Positions 14,601 to 25,983 of a stretch of 64,000 nucleotides of DNA are shown here, in pieces. The stretch's first letter is position 1; every line of letters starts with the position of its first letter. The stretch comes from Panagrolaimus kolymaensis (Eukaryota; Nematoda; Chromadorea; Rhabditida; Panagrolaimidae), in the NCBI GenBank assembly GCA_028622995.1, contig JAJQJQ010000044.1:1240001-1304000 (forward strand). The letters are read 5' to 3'. The notes under the pieces were generated by a model. The model ran no database searches and was not told the origin of the DNA. It saw only the letters and a list, made by a program, of their open reading frames with translations. A program made the translations under genes and the position numbers.

Positions 14601-14957
14601 CATAAAATTAAGCTATGTTAAGAAATACTAAATACTGTAATAAATAAATCGGGTGACATCATTTTAAAAAATTTACCGTCAAAAAGTAAATGAAAAAATA
14701 AAAACTTCTTGATGAAACCATAAATTCGTGTTGAAGCCATCATTAATGTTTGTTCCATATATAAATCCAGCAAAGTTTAGCAGATCACATTTTCAAACAG
14801 CCATATTAATTTTTTTTAAACATTTTGATATTCATTTTTTACATTTACCAATCAAAACTATCACTCAATTACCCCAAATCTTTAAGTAATGAAGTTAAAT
14901 AAAAATACGAGATTTTTTCCCAAATTTTAAAAAAAATTTAGTATATTTGACAACATT
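2653..14957. other. 12.3 kb gene desert, homopolymer-rich
   Basis: Apart from the MITE at 7747-8168 I see no supported gene. The stretch consists of A-runs, T-runs and purine- or pyrimidine-rich patches (GAAGAAGA, CTTTCTTTC). The open frames in it are Phe/Lys-rich translations of these runs and lack splice-phase partners. It may be a giant intron linking the disordered-protein exons on either side, or intergenic sequence. Confidence 0.5.
7747..8168. mobile_element. hAT-type MITE A with GTCGTC/GGCGTC word arrays
   Basis: A 422-bp element with short terminal inverted repeats (CAGTGCTGT at the left, ACAGCACTG at the right) flanked by a perfect 8-bp direct repeat CTTTCAAG at 7739-7746 and 8169-8176. 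An 8-bp duplication and CAGTG-type ends are hallmarks of hAT transposons. The interior has no transposase. It holds two G/C-rich blocks made of CGTCG, GGCGTC and GTCGAC words, about 7753-7862 and 8050-8145, partly palindromic, around an AT-rich centre. The 60-69 aa open frames across it are by-products of the triplet repeats. Confidence 0.85.
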
Positions 14958-16335
14958 TTAAAATTTAAGAGAGGTAAACCAACCAATTAAACTATGATCA
15001 TCTTCATCATAAAAATATCCATCTAAACAACTTTCAGGATCAGATTGAACACTTCCCACGGAAGGGCTGGCACGATCTCGTTGCATTATAGTTGGCACAT
15101 TTAAATATCCATCTTGATAAGCATCTATTGCTGGTGTGGTACTAGGTGATGACATTTTTGATCGGCCTAAAAATCAGTGGAAAAAATAATAATAAAAATT
15201 ATTTAATTTACAGATTTTTTAGAAAAATATTAAACAAAAATAAACAAAAGCAAAAATAGAAAATTTGGCACACAAAATATTTAAAGCTAAAGAAGCAAGC
15301 GAAGAAAAAATATGTGTGTTTGAAAGGTGAAATCCAAAAATATCTGTACTTCGAAAACTAAAAATTCAATGTGTTGCAAAAAATAAAAAAGCTACGACTT
15401 TATAGATAGCTTAATTTTTGTGGAATGCAAAAAAAAGTTGTAAAAAAAATTTCTGCTGCTGCTTCTATCTTATATATACTTGACTACTAAAATGCATTGG
15501 GCCAGAAACTGTTGTTGTGTTGTTTTGCATTTCTAGTAAAAATCACATAAATTTTTTTTTTGGCAGCATCAAAAATTATTCATGCGCCTAAAATTAAGAC
15601 ACCACTATTTATGTGTATGTATGGAGGAGGAGGTGGAAAATTTTCTTTAGTCTTTTTTTTTACAGATTTTCAAAGATTGAAAAAAGTCCTATTTTTTTAA
15701 ACCTTTCAAATTTTCTAGCAACCAAAAAAAATCAAAAAACTCGTTGGTTGTTACTTAAAATTTTTATTTTTAATTCTAAATTGATAAATATTAGCTTTGA
15801 AAGATTTTTATAATTAAGTTTTTTATATTTTTTTTATGGGATTTGTGCATATTTATTGCAAAGAAGAAAACCAAACACATTGTGACTAACACACACCTGA
15901 TTTACCCATACTTGGATCAGTATCATGTCGCTTTAACCTTCGTGTTGAAGAACTTGGTCCAACATTATTATTATTATTGGCGCTGTTTCCTCCATTTGCA
16001 GCGGTATTATTATTTCGTTCTCTTTCATAAGTAGCTGGCGATCTCATAGAATTATGATGAGCTAATCTTCGATGAGAATTAATTGGATTTGGAGCGGAAC
16101 CACAATAAATAAATGGTGAACCTTGAATTATTGTTGCTTCATGCCCCGTTTGAGTTAATGAACGTCCACCCGGGACACTATTTTGTCGACGAGTTAAAAA
16201 CATTGTTGGTGCATGGTCATTTTCATCTTCGTCTTCTTCTTCTTCCTCGTCTTCTTGACTTATTCCGGTTGTTGGTTCTTCTTCACCTTCTTCTTCAACG
16301 GGTGAAGGTGAAGATTGATCTTCTGGTTGCTGCAT
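14958..16335 (-). CDS. Unrecognised disordered acidic/Asn-rich protein, 215 aa (two exons)
   Basis: Exons 16335-15897 and 15166-14958 join in phase: donor TCAG|GTGTGT and acceptor TTTTTAG|GCCGAT give the junction residues GKSG-RSKMSS. The ATG at 16335 follows a TTTTTCAG acceptor about 30 nt upstream, which suggests a trans-splice or 5' UTR intron site. The first third is strongly acidic (Glu/Asp runs). It is followed by a basic-Ser patch (TRRQNSVPGG, a possible PKA/14-3-3-type site), a poly-Asn tract and a second basic-Ser site (RRLKRHDTDPS). The C-terminus is acidic and ends with GWFTSL. No known domain is visible. The tail resembles that of the 1323-2652 exon (acidic run then GWF), so the two may be parts, isoforms or paralogues of one gene. 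Confidence 0.6.
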
Positions 16336-19300
16336 TTTTATTATTTATTTATTTCTTTGCACTGAAAAATTAAGTGAATAGTGAAAAAATATAAATAATG
16401 AAATTTAAATGAAATTCAAAATGATAAAAGCCCGTAACAGAAAATGGTCAGAACTTTTAAACATATTTTTCATAGGTTTTTTAGTCTCAAATACTTGTCC
16501 GCGGAAACATAACACAAAAGTTTTTGGGAATTAATTATTATGAAAAAATTAAAGTAATCATAGATCTTAGAAATGCTAGACAGAGAATGGAAGGGTTAAA
16601 ATTTAAATTTCAAAAAAAAGTTAAGAGATAACTTTCTGCAAAATTTTTATTTCTGTATAATTTGTTAAAGGAGATAGGAAAAATAGGGCAATTAAAAAAT
16701 AAATAAATATAAAGTTCATTTGTCTTTTTTGGAAAAAAAAAGAACTTTATTAATGATAAAAAAAATTTAAAACAAAAATCATAGATTGACATTAATTATT
16801 TTTAAGATTAAAAAGAATGTCATTATAACGAAATTATTAAAGATTTAATATGAATAAAAAAAACTTGATAAGGAAGAAAGGGATTAGTAAGTCGCAACAT
16901 CTCAAAGAAAATTTGAAAAGTTAAATAACAGAAACCAAAAACATTTTTTGGCATCACCATTTTCTTTTATGTATTTTTTATATAGAATCAAGAAAGAAGA
17001 AAGTGAAAAAAAAAATGCCAAAAAAATAAAATAAAATACATAAAGAAAAAAAAACAGAAGAAGCTTAAACTATTCTAAGAAAAAGAAACAAAACAAAAAA
17101 ATATGTGTAAAACCATCCCCGTGAGAATTAAAAAAGGTAATAAGAAAAAAATATTTATATTTCAAACTAACTACTTTTGATATTGAAAGAACAACAGTTA
17201 ACCAAATAAAAGAAAGAAAGAAAAAATAAAAAAGTATGGAAGGTTGTTGTGAAGGAACTATTTCAAAACACAAAGGATTGTAATGAAAAAAAGGTTAAAG
17301 TCTAGGTTTTTGGCTTTTTTGGAAAATGAATTAAAAAAAAATTCTGGAGAAATACTTATGGAAGGAATGGATCTTAAAAAAATTATATGTATAATAAGGA
17401 TATGACCGCATTTTTCTATTGGTTTTAATAAAAATGTTGGAATTTTCTTTTCTTTATTAAGGATTTTGAATTCTAAACGAAAATTTTAAAAAATTTGAAT
17501 TTTATAAAACAATTGCAAAAAAAAAGCGCAGCAGAGGTTTGCTATATTTTTTAAACATATGCCTCCAAATAATATATCAAAGGTTTGAAACCCTCGTGAG
17601 AATATTTTTAAAAAATTCAAGAAATAATTTTCTTTAAAAAAATTTTTATTGTTTCAATGTTTACCTTTTTTATTTTTTATGTATGTGTTTCAATGGTTTT
17701 CTTTTTCAAAGGAATAGAAACAATTGATGCATTAAGCCCAGTCTCTCTAACACTTCATTTTTTCTTTTTAGCTTCCTTAAAACAAAACAAAAAAATTTGG
17801 CAAAAGTAAACAAAAAAAACTAACGTAAGAAAAAATTGTTTTGACACCATAATTTTATTTTTTGAAGAAACAAAAAAAGCATTGGAAAAAAAAATTGAAA
17901 GAAGGCAAAAAGAAATGTTTACAAAGGCTTTTCCTGCAAATTTATGATGAAACAAATCCTTCTTTTTTCTTTGGCTTTTTTTTTCTCTGGTGACAAATAA
18001 TTAGATTTTTATTTATTGATAAGCCTTTTCTTTTTTTTTTTATTTCAATGCTCCTTCAGTGAATATAATTTACACACATGTTTGATGAATAGAAATATAA
18101 TAAATATTATTATATAATTTTATTCATTTAGATGATGAACTCTTTTCAGATAATCTTTGAATAAAAAAAAATAAGGCTAAAGATAGATAGAACTAAAAAT
18201 AAAGAGTTCATAAAGAGTAAAGTCCATTATATAAGATGAATTTGTTAAAGACAGAAATCACGCATTAAAGATTTTTTCTTGTCAATCAAAATAAACCCAT
18301 TTTTAGCAAAAAAGACTTTAAAGCAAAAAATACTTGTAGTTCATCAAAGTTTAATTTACTTATTTTAAAAAAATTTCAACACAAAAGAAAAAAATTTATG
18401 AAAAGATTTTTTATAATAATAAAAATTTTCGCCTATTAAGTAATAGTTTTGTGCTGGATTGATTCGGGTTCGTGGTCTAACAAAAACTTCTCAAAATTAT
18501 GGAAGCTAATAGCAAAAAAAATAATAACCATTCAAGGAAAAAATTAAGATGCACTCCAAAAAACGTCATTTTAAGGAATTATAAAAACGTCGTCGATGTG
18601 TCTCAAATAAATCTCAAAAACAAACAAGCAAATATTTTTTTCTTCTTTTAAACTTTAAACCTTTTTGTTGCAATTTTAACTGCAAAAAATAATGAAAAAA
18701 AGATTTTTCGAATAAAAGAATACAATCATTTCTCGTTTAGGAAAAATCTAAAAATTCTAACTTTTCTTGTCGCATTTTTTCAGGTCCAAACAATTGCTTT
18801 TTTGAATTGAAAAAAGGCCAAAATGTTGAGGAAGAAAGAAAACTATTTGTGAGGGATAAAATAGAATAGAAAAAAAAAACAAATTGAGTTTGAGTATCAC
18901 TTTCTTTTTTCTTTATTTTTTTTCAATTCAACTCAATTTTGTTATTTTGGCAATTTCATTTTATTTTTACTCTTAAAAATAAAAAGGTTTTTTACGTGGT
19001 AAAAAAGAGAAAATAAAAGTTTGATTTTGGTAAAATTAAATTACAAAAAAAAGAAGAAAGAATAAAAAATAAAATAATGTAAAACGTTTTTTTGGTCAAA
19101 AATACTATTGCTTTAACCAAAAAAAGGAGATGCACGTAGTCTTTGGTCAACAGAAAAAGAAAATATTTTTGAAAAAAAGAGAGATGATAAAAGAAAGAAG
19201 GAATGTAAGTAGTATCTCCAAATTTTTACAATTGAATTGTTACATGTAACTCAAGAATTAAATAAAAAAACAGAGAAGCAAAATTTAGGTAAAAAAATAA

Positions 19301-20418
19301 TTTGGATTAAATAGAAACTTTAAAAAATTATGGAATTCGTGGTTAAAAAAGCACAAAAACAAAGATAAAAAATATAAATACAATAAATTAATTTATTGAA
19401 AGCAAAAATTAAAATGTTGAAGAGTTTGTTTTCAAAAAAAGACATCCATTAAAAAAATAGAATATGAATCTTTTAATTTCCAGAAAGCAAAGTATCTTTT
19501 TAGAAATTTTTTAAATTTTCGTTGAAAAAATCCCCGCGAAACAATTATTTTAGCTCATCATTACCTTTTTTATTATTCCAAAAATTACTACATAAATTTT
19601 TGTGATGAAAAAAAAAGAAGTCCAAAGTTAAAAGCATTTGACATAATTCACGATTCGAATACATAGTTTCCGCGTTAATATAAAAAATATGTGCCACCAA
19701 AAAACAAAGGACAAATTATACGCACTTTTTTTTGTGTCAATGATTCTCTTCCCTCAAAAATACGACCGGAAACAACCTTTTTATTATTTTATTTTATACA
19801 TTTAGTCTTTCTCACTCTCTTCTCTCTTTTTTTTTGGCACTTTTAGAAGTCCATTTAAAATTAAAGCCGTCATTTTTTTCTTCTGACTCATTGAGCCGTT
19901 CAATATTTTTTTTTATTGCATCCATGTTTTAAAGTTGTCGTCGTCCAACAGCAAAAACAAAATAAAAATAAATAAATAAAAGTTTTGGATTTGAGAGGGT
20001 GCAAAGTTGCTGCTTGCTTGAACACTCAATAAAAATAAAAAATGTTTTTGAAAAAGCTTGTGCGGGCGTTTATAATTTTCTTTTTATAAGTTTTTTAGTT
20101 TTGGCTAATTTGAATTGATTTTTTTTCTTTTTATCTTTATTGTTACTTTATTGAAATCTTTTTTGAAAGAGAGCCAACGTTCAAGAATTTTTTTAATACT
20201 CTTTAAACTAAGCTTTTGTAATCCGCTTCTTTGCACAAAAAGGTTTTAATTTTTCAATTTTTCTAGAATTATTTGTCGAAAGACTTTGAGTAATAAAAAA
20301 ATTGAAGAATAAAATCATTCATAAATCGAGGCTTTCGTGTTTGTTAAAACTTTAAATTTTTTTCGAGGAATTTTGAGGTTTTTAATTTTTATATAAATTT
20401 TCTCGCAATTGATTTCAG
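16336..20418. other. AT-rich non-coding stretch, 4.1 kb
   Basis: No exon is supported on either strand. Content is A/T homopolymers, pyrimidine-rich patches and short Lys- or Phe-coding frames without splice partners. It includes the probable 5' regions of the minus-strand gene starting at 16335 and of the plus-strand exon at 20438. Confidence 0.5.
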
Positions 20419-20437
20419 TTTTTTTGACCTCCAAAAA

Positions 20438-20776
20438 ATGAAAAAATTTCGTGAAAATGCTCAAGTTCTTCATAATGCCGCTGCCAAAAGAAAAATTGCA
20501 GCAAATTTAGTTAAAAAAGAATCCTCCACGCAATTGCGAATTTTTAATACCCTTTTTACCGCCCAAGAAAGTTCGGATGAAGAAGATAAAGATGAAATAA
20601 TCCAAAAGAAACGGGAAAAAGAAAAGAAATTAGAAAGCGTAATTCAAGCTAGGCTTGAGCAAAAAGAAGCTGAAGAAAAAGAGAGGAAAGAAGAAGCGAC
20701 GAAAGAGGAAGAAAATGATAAATTCGAAAATGAAGAAAAGGATTTATTTGGTGGGTTTAAAAAGTTTCAAAAATAA
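20438..20776 (+). CDS. Short Lys/Glu-rich protein or terminal exon, pinin-like
   Basis: A 112-codon frame starts at ATG 20438, about 20 nt after a TTTCAG acceptor at 20418, and ends at TAA 20776. The frame is also open from the acceptor (FFDLQK before the ATG), so this could be a last coding exon instead of a whole gene. After a basic N-terminus the sequence reads STQLRIFNTLFTAQE and then a long charged helix rich in Lys/Glu. This resembles the pinin/SDK/MemA domain, whose signature is an arginine-rich RIFG-L-GTLQ stretch followed by a charged coiled coil. Pinin is an exon-junction and splicing-associated nuclear protein. Against this, the protein is far shorter than pinin and lacks an SR tail. 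The assignment is tentative. Confidence 0.4.
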   Translation: MKKFRENAQVLHNAAAKRKIAANLVKKESSTQLRIFNTLFTAQESSDEEDKDEIIQKKREKEKKLESVIQARLEQKEAEEKERKEEATKEEENDKFENEEKDLFGGFKKFQK

Positions 20777-21107
20777 TAAAAAAACTAAATTAAAAATTTA
20801 TTACAAATACTAAAAATGGAGGGTTTAAAAGATAATAATAAAAAAAAGTTGGTCAAAAGTTTGATTAAAATAATAAATAAATGCCGATGAAGGAGAGAAA
20901 AAAAAATGGAATAACTGGAAGTCTTATCAATAAAATTTTTAAAAAGCTATTGAAAAATGAAAAATAATTTAAAACTAAAGAAACTTTATTAAAAAACACC
21001 AAATATTGTAATTTTTAATTCTAAAAAATTTGCCAGAAATATTAAAATCAGTAATTAATAATCTTTTTTTTGGGTTTTAGTCAATGATTTTTCGGTACAG
21101 TTGCGTG

Positions 21108-21291
21108 TGTAGCGACGGTTGAGAGCTTTAGGTAGTTGCGGTTCCGAGAGAGATGAGAGAGAGACGACTTGTTGCAGCACAGATTTATTATACACTGAAC
21201 TTCTTCTAACAATATTACAAAACAATGACAATAATGATTATTATGCTAATTTTATACTAGAGAAAGGAAGATGATCACGAGCGTCGTGACA
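21108..21291 (-). repeat. 3' LTR of the BEL/Pao element
   Basis: This 184-bp copy is downstream in the element's own orientation. By eye it is identical to the copy at 24424-24607 and begins TGTCACGACG in the minus sense. The element-external flank is GCGTG (21103-21107). Confidence 0.9.
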
Positions 21292-21300
21292 TTCCCGGCC
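21292..21300 (-). other. Polypurine-tract-like site of the LTR element
   Basis: In the minus sense the bases GGCCGGGAA lie immediately 5' of the 3' LTR, where LTR elements carry the purine tract that primes plus-strand DNA synthesis. Position and composition support the call; the length is short. Confidence 0.5.
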
Positions 21301-21517
21301 AGCGATGAGTGGATTGATGGATCATAAAGTATATAGTTGAAACTGGATCATTAATAGAATTGAATCATAGTGGCATTATAAATAAGCAAGTTCGATCATG
21401 TTGATTGAAGAAGAACATTGATAAGATCATAGAGTATATAAGTGATAATGTGTTGGAAGCAAATGAAAAGAAGAAGAAGAATTACGATGTTGAGGCTAAA
21501 TGTTGATGAGATTGATA

Positions 21518-21600
21518 GTTGTTTGAGTTGAAAGTTGTTTGAGATGAAAGTTGTTTGAGATGAAAGTTGTTGAGTGTTGTTTGATGTGTAGTTGGTTTGA
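21518..21600 (-). repeat. Short tandem repeat in the LTR element's 3' untranslated part
   Basis: A unit of about 16 nt (AAGTTGTTTGAGATG on the plus strand) is repeated roughly four times with small changes, just after the gag-protease stop codon. Confidence 0.7.
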
Positions 21601-21612
21601 GTTGTGATGATA

Positions 21613-23961
21613 TTATAATGATGATGAAGTTGGTGATGATTCTTCCAATGGTTTAGGTTGTTTTATTGGGGTGGAGTAGTGCTCTTCGATGAGCTCCTCC
21701 CCACCAGGACTTTGAAAGGAATCCAAAGCTTTTTTATCGGATAAATTATAACCGTTTAAAAAACTTTCTTCATTATGATTTACAATGTTTTCATCCTTTT
21801 TGCTATTAAGGATTGGTTCATTTTCTTTCATAAAAGGAGGATTTATCCGAACTTTTGGAATATCCGCATCTTTATTATCTTCATAAACCGTTTTTAGATT
21901 TTCACAACACTTTGAATATGTTTCATGAAGTTTTAGTTGGTGATTAGAAAGATTTTCTTCAACCTTTTTAACGATCAAATCCAAATTAGGAGTATTCATA
22001 TGTTGAGAATCTGAAATTTCCGTTTTATTGGAAGATTCTACTGGATCTTGTGAAACTTTATCAAGTTGTTCAACTTTTTGAAACTCTTGTTTATCCTTTT
22101 CATTTCCTAATGTTGGTAGTTCACGAACAGAAAATCCAAGTGAATGTTTAGCTGAGTATCGATTAATTTCATCGGTGCTTTTACCAAATAATGATATAGT
22201 CATAGCAGAAATGTTTGGTGGACGATTTGTTGTATCTGGACCACAATACATTATTCCAACTTTGGAATGAACTCGAGTTAATCCATTATCCAGTTTTTCA
22301 AATGAATCAACGAATTCAAAGAAATTATCAGCTCCGATAAGAATATCAGGTGATCGATGTTTTCTTTCCATCTTTCCTGAATCAGCTTTTTCAAGAATTG
22401 GAATAACAGTTGCAATTGTTTTAATAGTGTTAACAAAAATTTCTTTTTGACCTTCGCTTGTGTTAATGCACAATTTTACTAGATGAGAAGTAATAACTGT
22501 TGCTTTTCCACCAAATGTTTGAGTTGTAATTTTATCAACATTAAGAGTCTCGAGATTCAAACTTTTTGCTAAGCTTGTGGTTATGTATGATTGTTGTGAT
22601 CCAAGGTCAAAGAAAGCAATTGAATCCATTTTTGGATCGTTATTATCTTTCGAAACATGAACTTCAGTTGCTAATAAAGTCGATTGTTTGTTGTTTACTG
22701 TAAAAAATGCACTTGTTGGCGATGGCCTTTCTTTGTTATGACGTAAGCCAAGACAAATGGATGTATGGTGTCTTCCATTGCAAGCTTTGCATTTAACGCT
22801 GGAATTGCAGTTTGCAGATTTATGGTTATCAAGTGTACACTTTACACAACGACCTTTTGCTTCAAGTTGAGCAATCCTTTCTTGAGGAGTTCGAAAATTT
22901 GGACAATCTTTCATCCAATGACTTTCATCGCAGAAATTACACCTTGTGTAAGGTTTTATAATAGAATTAGGATTAGGTGAATACGAAGTAATTGGTTGTT
23001 GAGTTTTATCACTTTCCAAACAACGATGTTCAATTTCATTCTTCAATGTAAGTTCTTTTAACTTTGTAAGAAGTTTTTCCGTGGTAAAATCTTGATCGAT
23101 TTCAATTTGCCATAAGAGTTCACTGCGAAGTTTAAGAGGCATTTTATTGATGATATCTCGACGAGTTGGATAATTTTCAATATCAACATTATGATTTTTT
23201 AATTGACGACAAATATTTGTTATCATGTTAACCGAATCTCGAAGTGTTTCTGGGTTCGAGTTTGCGACAGAAAGCCTACTGAGTTTGTCTTGAAGTTCGT
23301 TGATAACATATCGGTCATTACCAAACCTTTCAATGAGGATGTCAACAACGGATTGATAACTTTTATCAGAAATTTCAAATCCTTTTACTTCATCAAGAGC
23401 ACGACCATCAAGAAGGCCAAGAAGTGCGATGAGTTTTTCGATTAATGGATAACTTCTATCATGAACGCTATGCTTAAATCTTTGCCAAAATTGATTCCAT
23501 TCAAGGATGCTACCAGTGAATTTAGGAATGTTCAAATATGGAACTACATTTTGAATGGTATGAGTTGTATTACATGTAACAACTTTAGATTCGATTTGGT
23601 TATCCATTGCAGAAGGTACATTTAATTTCAAATATTCGGTGATCTTTAGGATGCCTTCGTTTAGCTTTTCCTTTGTGGTAGAATATAATGGATTGTCAAT
23701 CCAAGAATCATAAAGATTTACTTCAGCTTCACGAGTTGTATCTTCTTTAATACTATCGCAAAGAATATCCCATGATGTAAATGCTTCTTTCATGTTAGAA
23801 AGATCACTTTCAAGCTTGTTTTGATGGAGTACAAAGTCAACTTTAACTAAGTCTGTCCATGGTGGTGGATTGTTCATAATAAACTCATTAAATAGAGTAA
23901 GATGTTCATCACCCCATCTTTTAGCAAGTCCGATTTTAGTTCGAATACGACCAGATGACAT
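21613..23961 (-). CDS. BEL/Pao gag-protease polyprotein, 782 aa
   Basis: A single intact frame. A region of about residues 130-300 matches the DUF1759 capsid-like domain of BEL/Pao gag proteins (WNQFWQRFKHSVHDR and the downstream LLGLLDGRALDEVKGF stretch). It is followed by three zinc knuckles (C-x2-C-x3-H-x4-C; C-x2-C-x4-H-x4-C; C-x2-C-x3-H-x4-C) near residues 340-400. Then comes a DUF1758-type retropepsin region with FFDLGSQQSYI near residue 452, where D-L-G stands in place of the more usual D-S-G or D-T-G. The last 150 residues are charged and low in structure, and no reverse transcriptase follows. The protein would form the particle and process itself; polymerase must come from elsewhere. 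The stop looks natural and not frameshifted, but the C-terminal tail could be the fused remnant of a deleted pol. Confidence 0.88.
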   Translation of the reverse strand: MSSGRIRTKIGLAKRWGDEHLTLFNEFIMNNPPPWTDLVKVDFVLHQNKLESDLSNMKEAFTSWDILCDSIKEDTTREAEVNLYDSWIDNPLYSTTKEKLNEGILKITEYLKLNVPSAMDNQIESKVVTCNTTHTIQNVVPYLNIPKFTGSILEWNQFWQRFKHSVHDRSYPLIEKLIALLGLLDGRALDEVKGFEISDKSYQSVVDILIERFGNDRYVINELQDKLSRLSVANSNPETLRDSVNMITNICRQLKNHNVDIENYPTRRDIINKMPLKLRSELLWQIEIDQDFTTEKLLTKLKELTLKNEIEHRCLESDKTQQPITSYSPNPNSIIKPYTRCNFCDESHWMKDCPNFRTPQERIAQLEAKGRCVKCTLDNHKSANCNSSVKCKACNGRHHTSICLGLRHNKERPSPTSAFFTVNNKQSTLLATEVHVSKDNNDPKMDSIAFFDLGSQQSYITTSLAKSLNLETLNVDKITTQTFGGKATVITSHLVKLCINTSEGQKEIFVNTIKTIATVIPILEKADSGKMERKHRSPDILIGADNFFEFVDSFEKLDNGLTRVHSKVGIMYCGPDTTNRPPNISAMTISLFGKSTDEINRYSAKHSLGFSVRELPTLGNEKDKQEFQKVEQLDKVSQDPVESSNKTEISDSQHMNTPNLDLIVKKVEENLSNHQLKLHETYSKCCENLKTVYEDNKDADIPKVRINPPFMKENEPILNSKKDENIVNHNEESFLNGYNLSDKKALDSFQSPGGEELIEEHYSTPIKQPKPLEESSPTSSSL

Positions 23962-24403
23962 ATTGTAAATGTTTCAAAAAACTTTTGTTTAAAACAGATC
24001 AATGAAAGTACAGTGATTGATAATAACTCAGTAGTTTTAGAATTATACCAATATGTATACAACGATTAAAATATGCGATTAGCTGATCACAGAGATTTTA
24101 TCACGTTTTAACCACACGAAGTTGAGATTCAACAAATTAACACTTTGGAAATTTGAAGAATAAAGTTTTTCGAGAACGAAGATCTAGAGCCAAAGTGATG
24201 GGTAGATAACGTCAAGAAAAATAACGATAAGAAAGTAAGAAGTTTGCAGCTTTGTACAAAAATCTTATAACAGAAGATCCGAAGATCAAGCAAAGCCAGG
24301 TGGCGATAAAAAACAGAAGAGCAGATGCTCAAGCAAAGCCAGTCGGCGGTAAAAGCGCTCAAAAAAGAACACAAAAAAAGGTGAAAAAATAAACTTATAC
24401 GAA

Positions 24404-24419
24404 CTGTCCAGAGGCACCA
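24404..24419 (-). other. Candidate tRNA primer-binding site
   Basis: In the minus sense TGGTGCCTCTGGACAG begins a few bases after the 5' LTR end. TGG complements the universal CCA end of tRNAs, as expected for the primer site. I cannot name the tRNA. Confidence 0.6.
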
Positions 24420-24423
24420 ATTT

Positions 24424-24607
24424 TGTAGCGACGGTTGAGAGCTTTAGGTAGTTGCGGTTCCGAGAGAGATGAGAGAGAGACGACTTGTTGCAGCACAGAT
24501 TTATTATACACTGAACTTCTTCTAACAATATTACAAAACAATGACAATAATGATTATTATGCTAATTTTATACTAGAGAAAGGAAGATGATCACGAGCGT
24601 CGTGACA
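24424..24607 (-). repeat. 5' LTR of the BEL/Pao element
   Basis: This 184-bp copy is upstream in the element's orientation. It is identical by eye to 21108-21291. The element-external flank is GCGTG at 24608-24612. Confidence 0.9.
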
Positions 24608-25983
24608 GCGTGACTTGAGGACGATAGTTTTTTTATAAAGGTCTAAGTTTTAATATAAAAAATCTTCAATAAATTCAGTTTTTTAGGCTAAGAAAAATTA
24701 GGCGATTGAGTCTTTCAAGTTGTAAAAAAAATGAGTAACGCCGCACCACCCAAATGCTTGAAACAAAAAAAAAGAATAAAAAAAAATCCCCAGCCAGATC
24801 AATATATCCTATCCTATCCGCCCGCCGTCCGTTAGTTAGCGATAGATAAAATGGCAAGAGACGACAAATCACTCTTTTTTAACACTCAACAATCATCTTT
24901 CATTTCTCGAACAAAAAATGAACTAAACGAACGATGATGATGATGGGACTTTTGATGGCTTTTTTTCGGTGGGAGTCAAGCAAAAAAAAAATGCTTTAGA
25001 TAAATTTGCAAATGGGAAAATCAGTCATAGCCAAAAAATAAAAAATATGAAATACAATTAAAAAAACAATAACGCGGATTTATTAGACAATTTAAAGTGC
25101 TAAAAAAATGAGAGGAGAAAATATATTTATGAAATATGATAATAAAAAAAAATTCTAGCTTGTCGTCTGCTTTGCCACCTTGCCTGCTTTGCTGGTGTCA
25201 AATCACAAACAATATCATACCTTCTTTTTTTTGAGGACTTGAGGGCGTCAAAATAAAAATGATTGCATAGATAGATTGATCTCTGACAGGGACAAGAAAA
25301 AAAGTTGTTTAAAAAATAACAAATATGTTATGTTTTTTAAGCTGCAAAACAAAATAGTGAGAGATTTTTTGAATTGACGCAATTTTCTTTGTCACAAAGT
25401 AAAAAAGATAAAATATTTCATAAAAGTTTTAACAAATTTCTGTGCGGTCGAAAAAAAAGTAAGGGAAAAAGGAAGGAAGCAAAAGCAAGAAATAAAAAAA
25501 ATTTTGAATAAATATTTTTTTGAGTAAATTTAATAATATTTTTTTCATGTTTCAAAAAATGAACGAACACTATTGAATTTGTAAATAAAAAGATTTATAA
25601 ATTATAATACTAATCTTTTTTTATTCCGGGATGTCTAAAAGATTTTCTTTTTATGGCAGCAAAGGTAAAGAAAATATTCATGGCTACGTCGACCGACGAC
25701 AAAGCTAATACGTAAAATTTATAAATGGCTCGCAAGTTAATCTTATCTAATGGTTTTGGGATGGATGTTACACCTTTTTTAGTAATAAGAAGACTGACAC
25801 TATAATCTTCGAAAGAATGTTGTTAGTTAGTTGCTGCAAAACAAAAATTGGAAGAATATCTTTCTTCAATCAAGTAATTTGGAAAAGTAAATTATGTTTG
25901 TCCGTTTTTTAACTAATAAACATTCAAAAAATGCAGATAATTTTTTTCCATCAAAAAGAAAAAAATAATTTCAAACAATGATG

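Larger units (their letters stand above)
21108..24607 (-). mobile_element. Non-autonomous BEL/Pao-type LTR retrotransposon
   Basis: A complete 3.5 kb element in minus orientation. Two 184-bp LTRs read as identical and have TGT...ACA ends. They are flanked by a perfect 5-bp target duplication GCGTG at 21103-21107 and 24608-24612. The only gene is a gag-protease frame with BEL/Pao features. No reverse transcriptase, RNase H or integrase is present, and the 320 bp between the stop codon and the 3' LTR have no room for them. A primer-binding site and a purine-rich tract sit at the expected places. Identical LTRs and an intact ORF imply recent insertion, mobilised in trans by a full-length relative. 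Confidence 0.9.
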
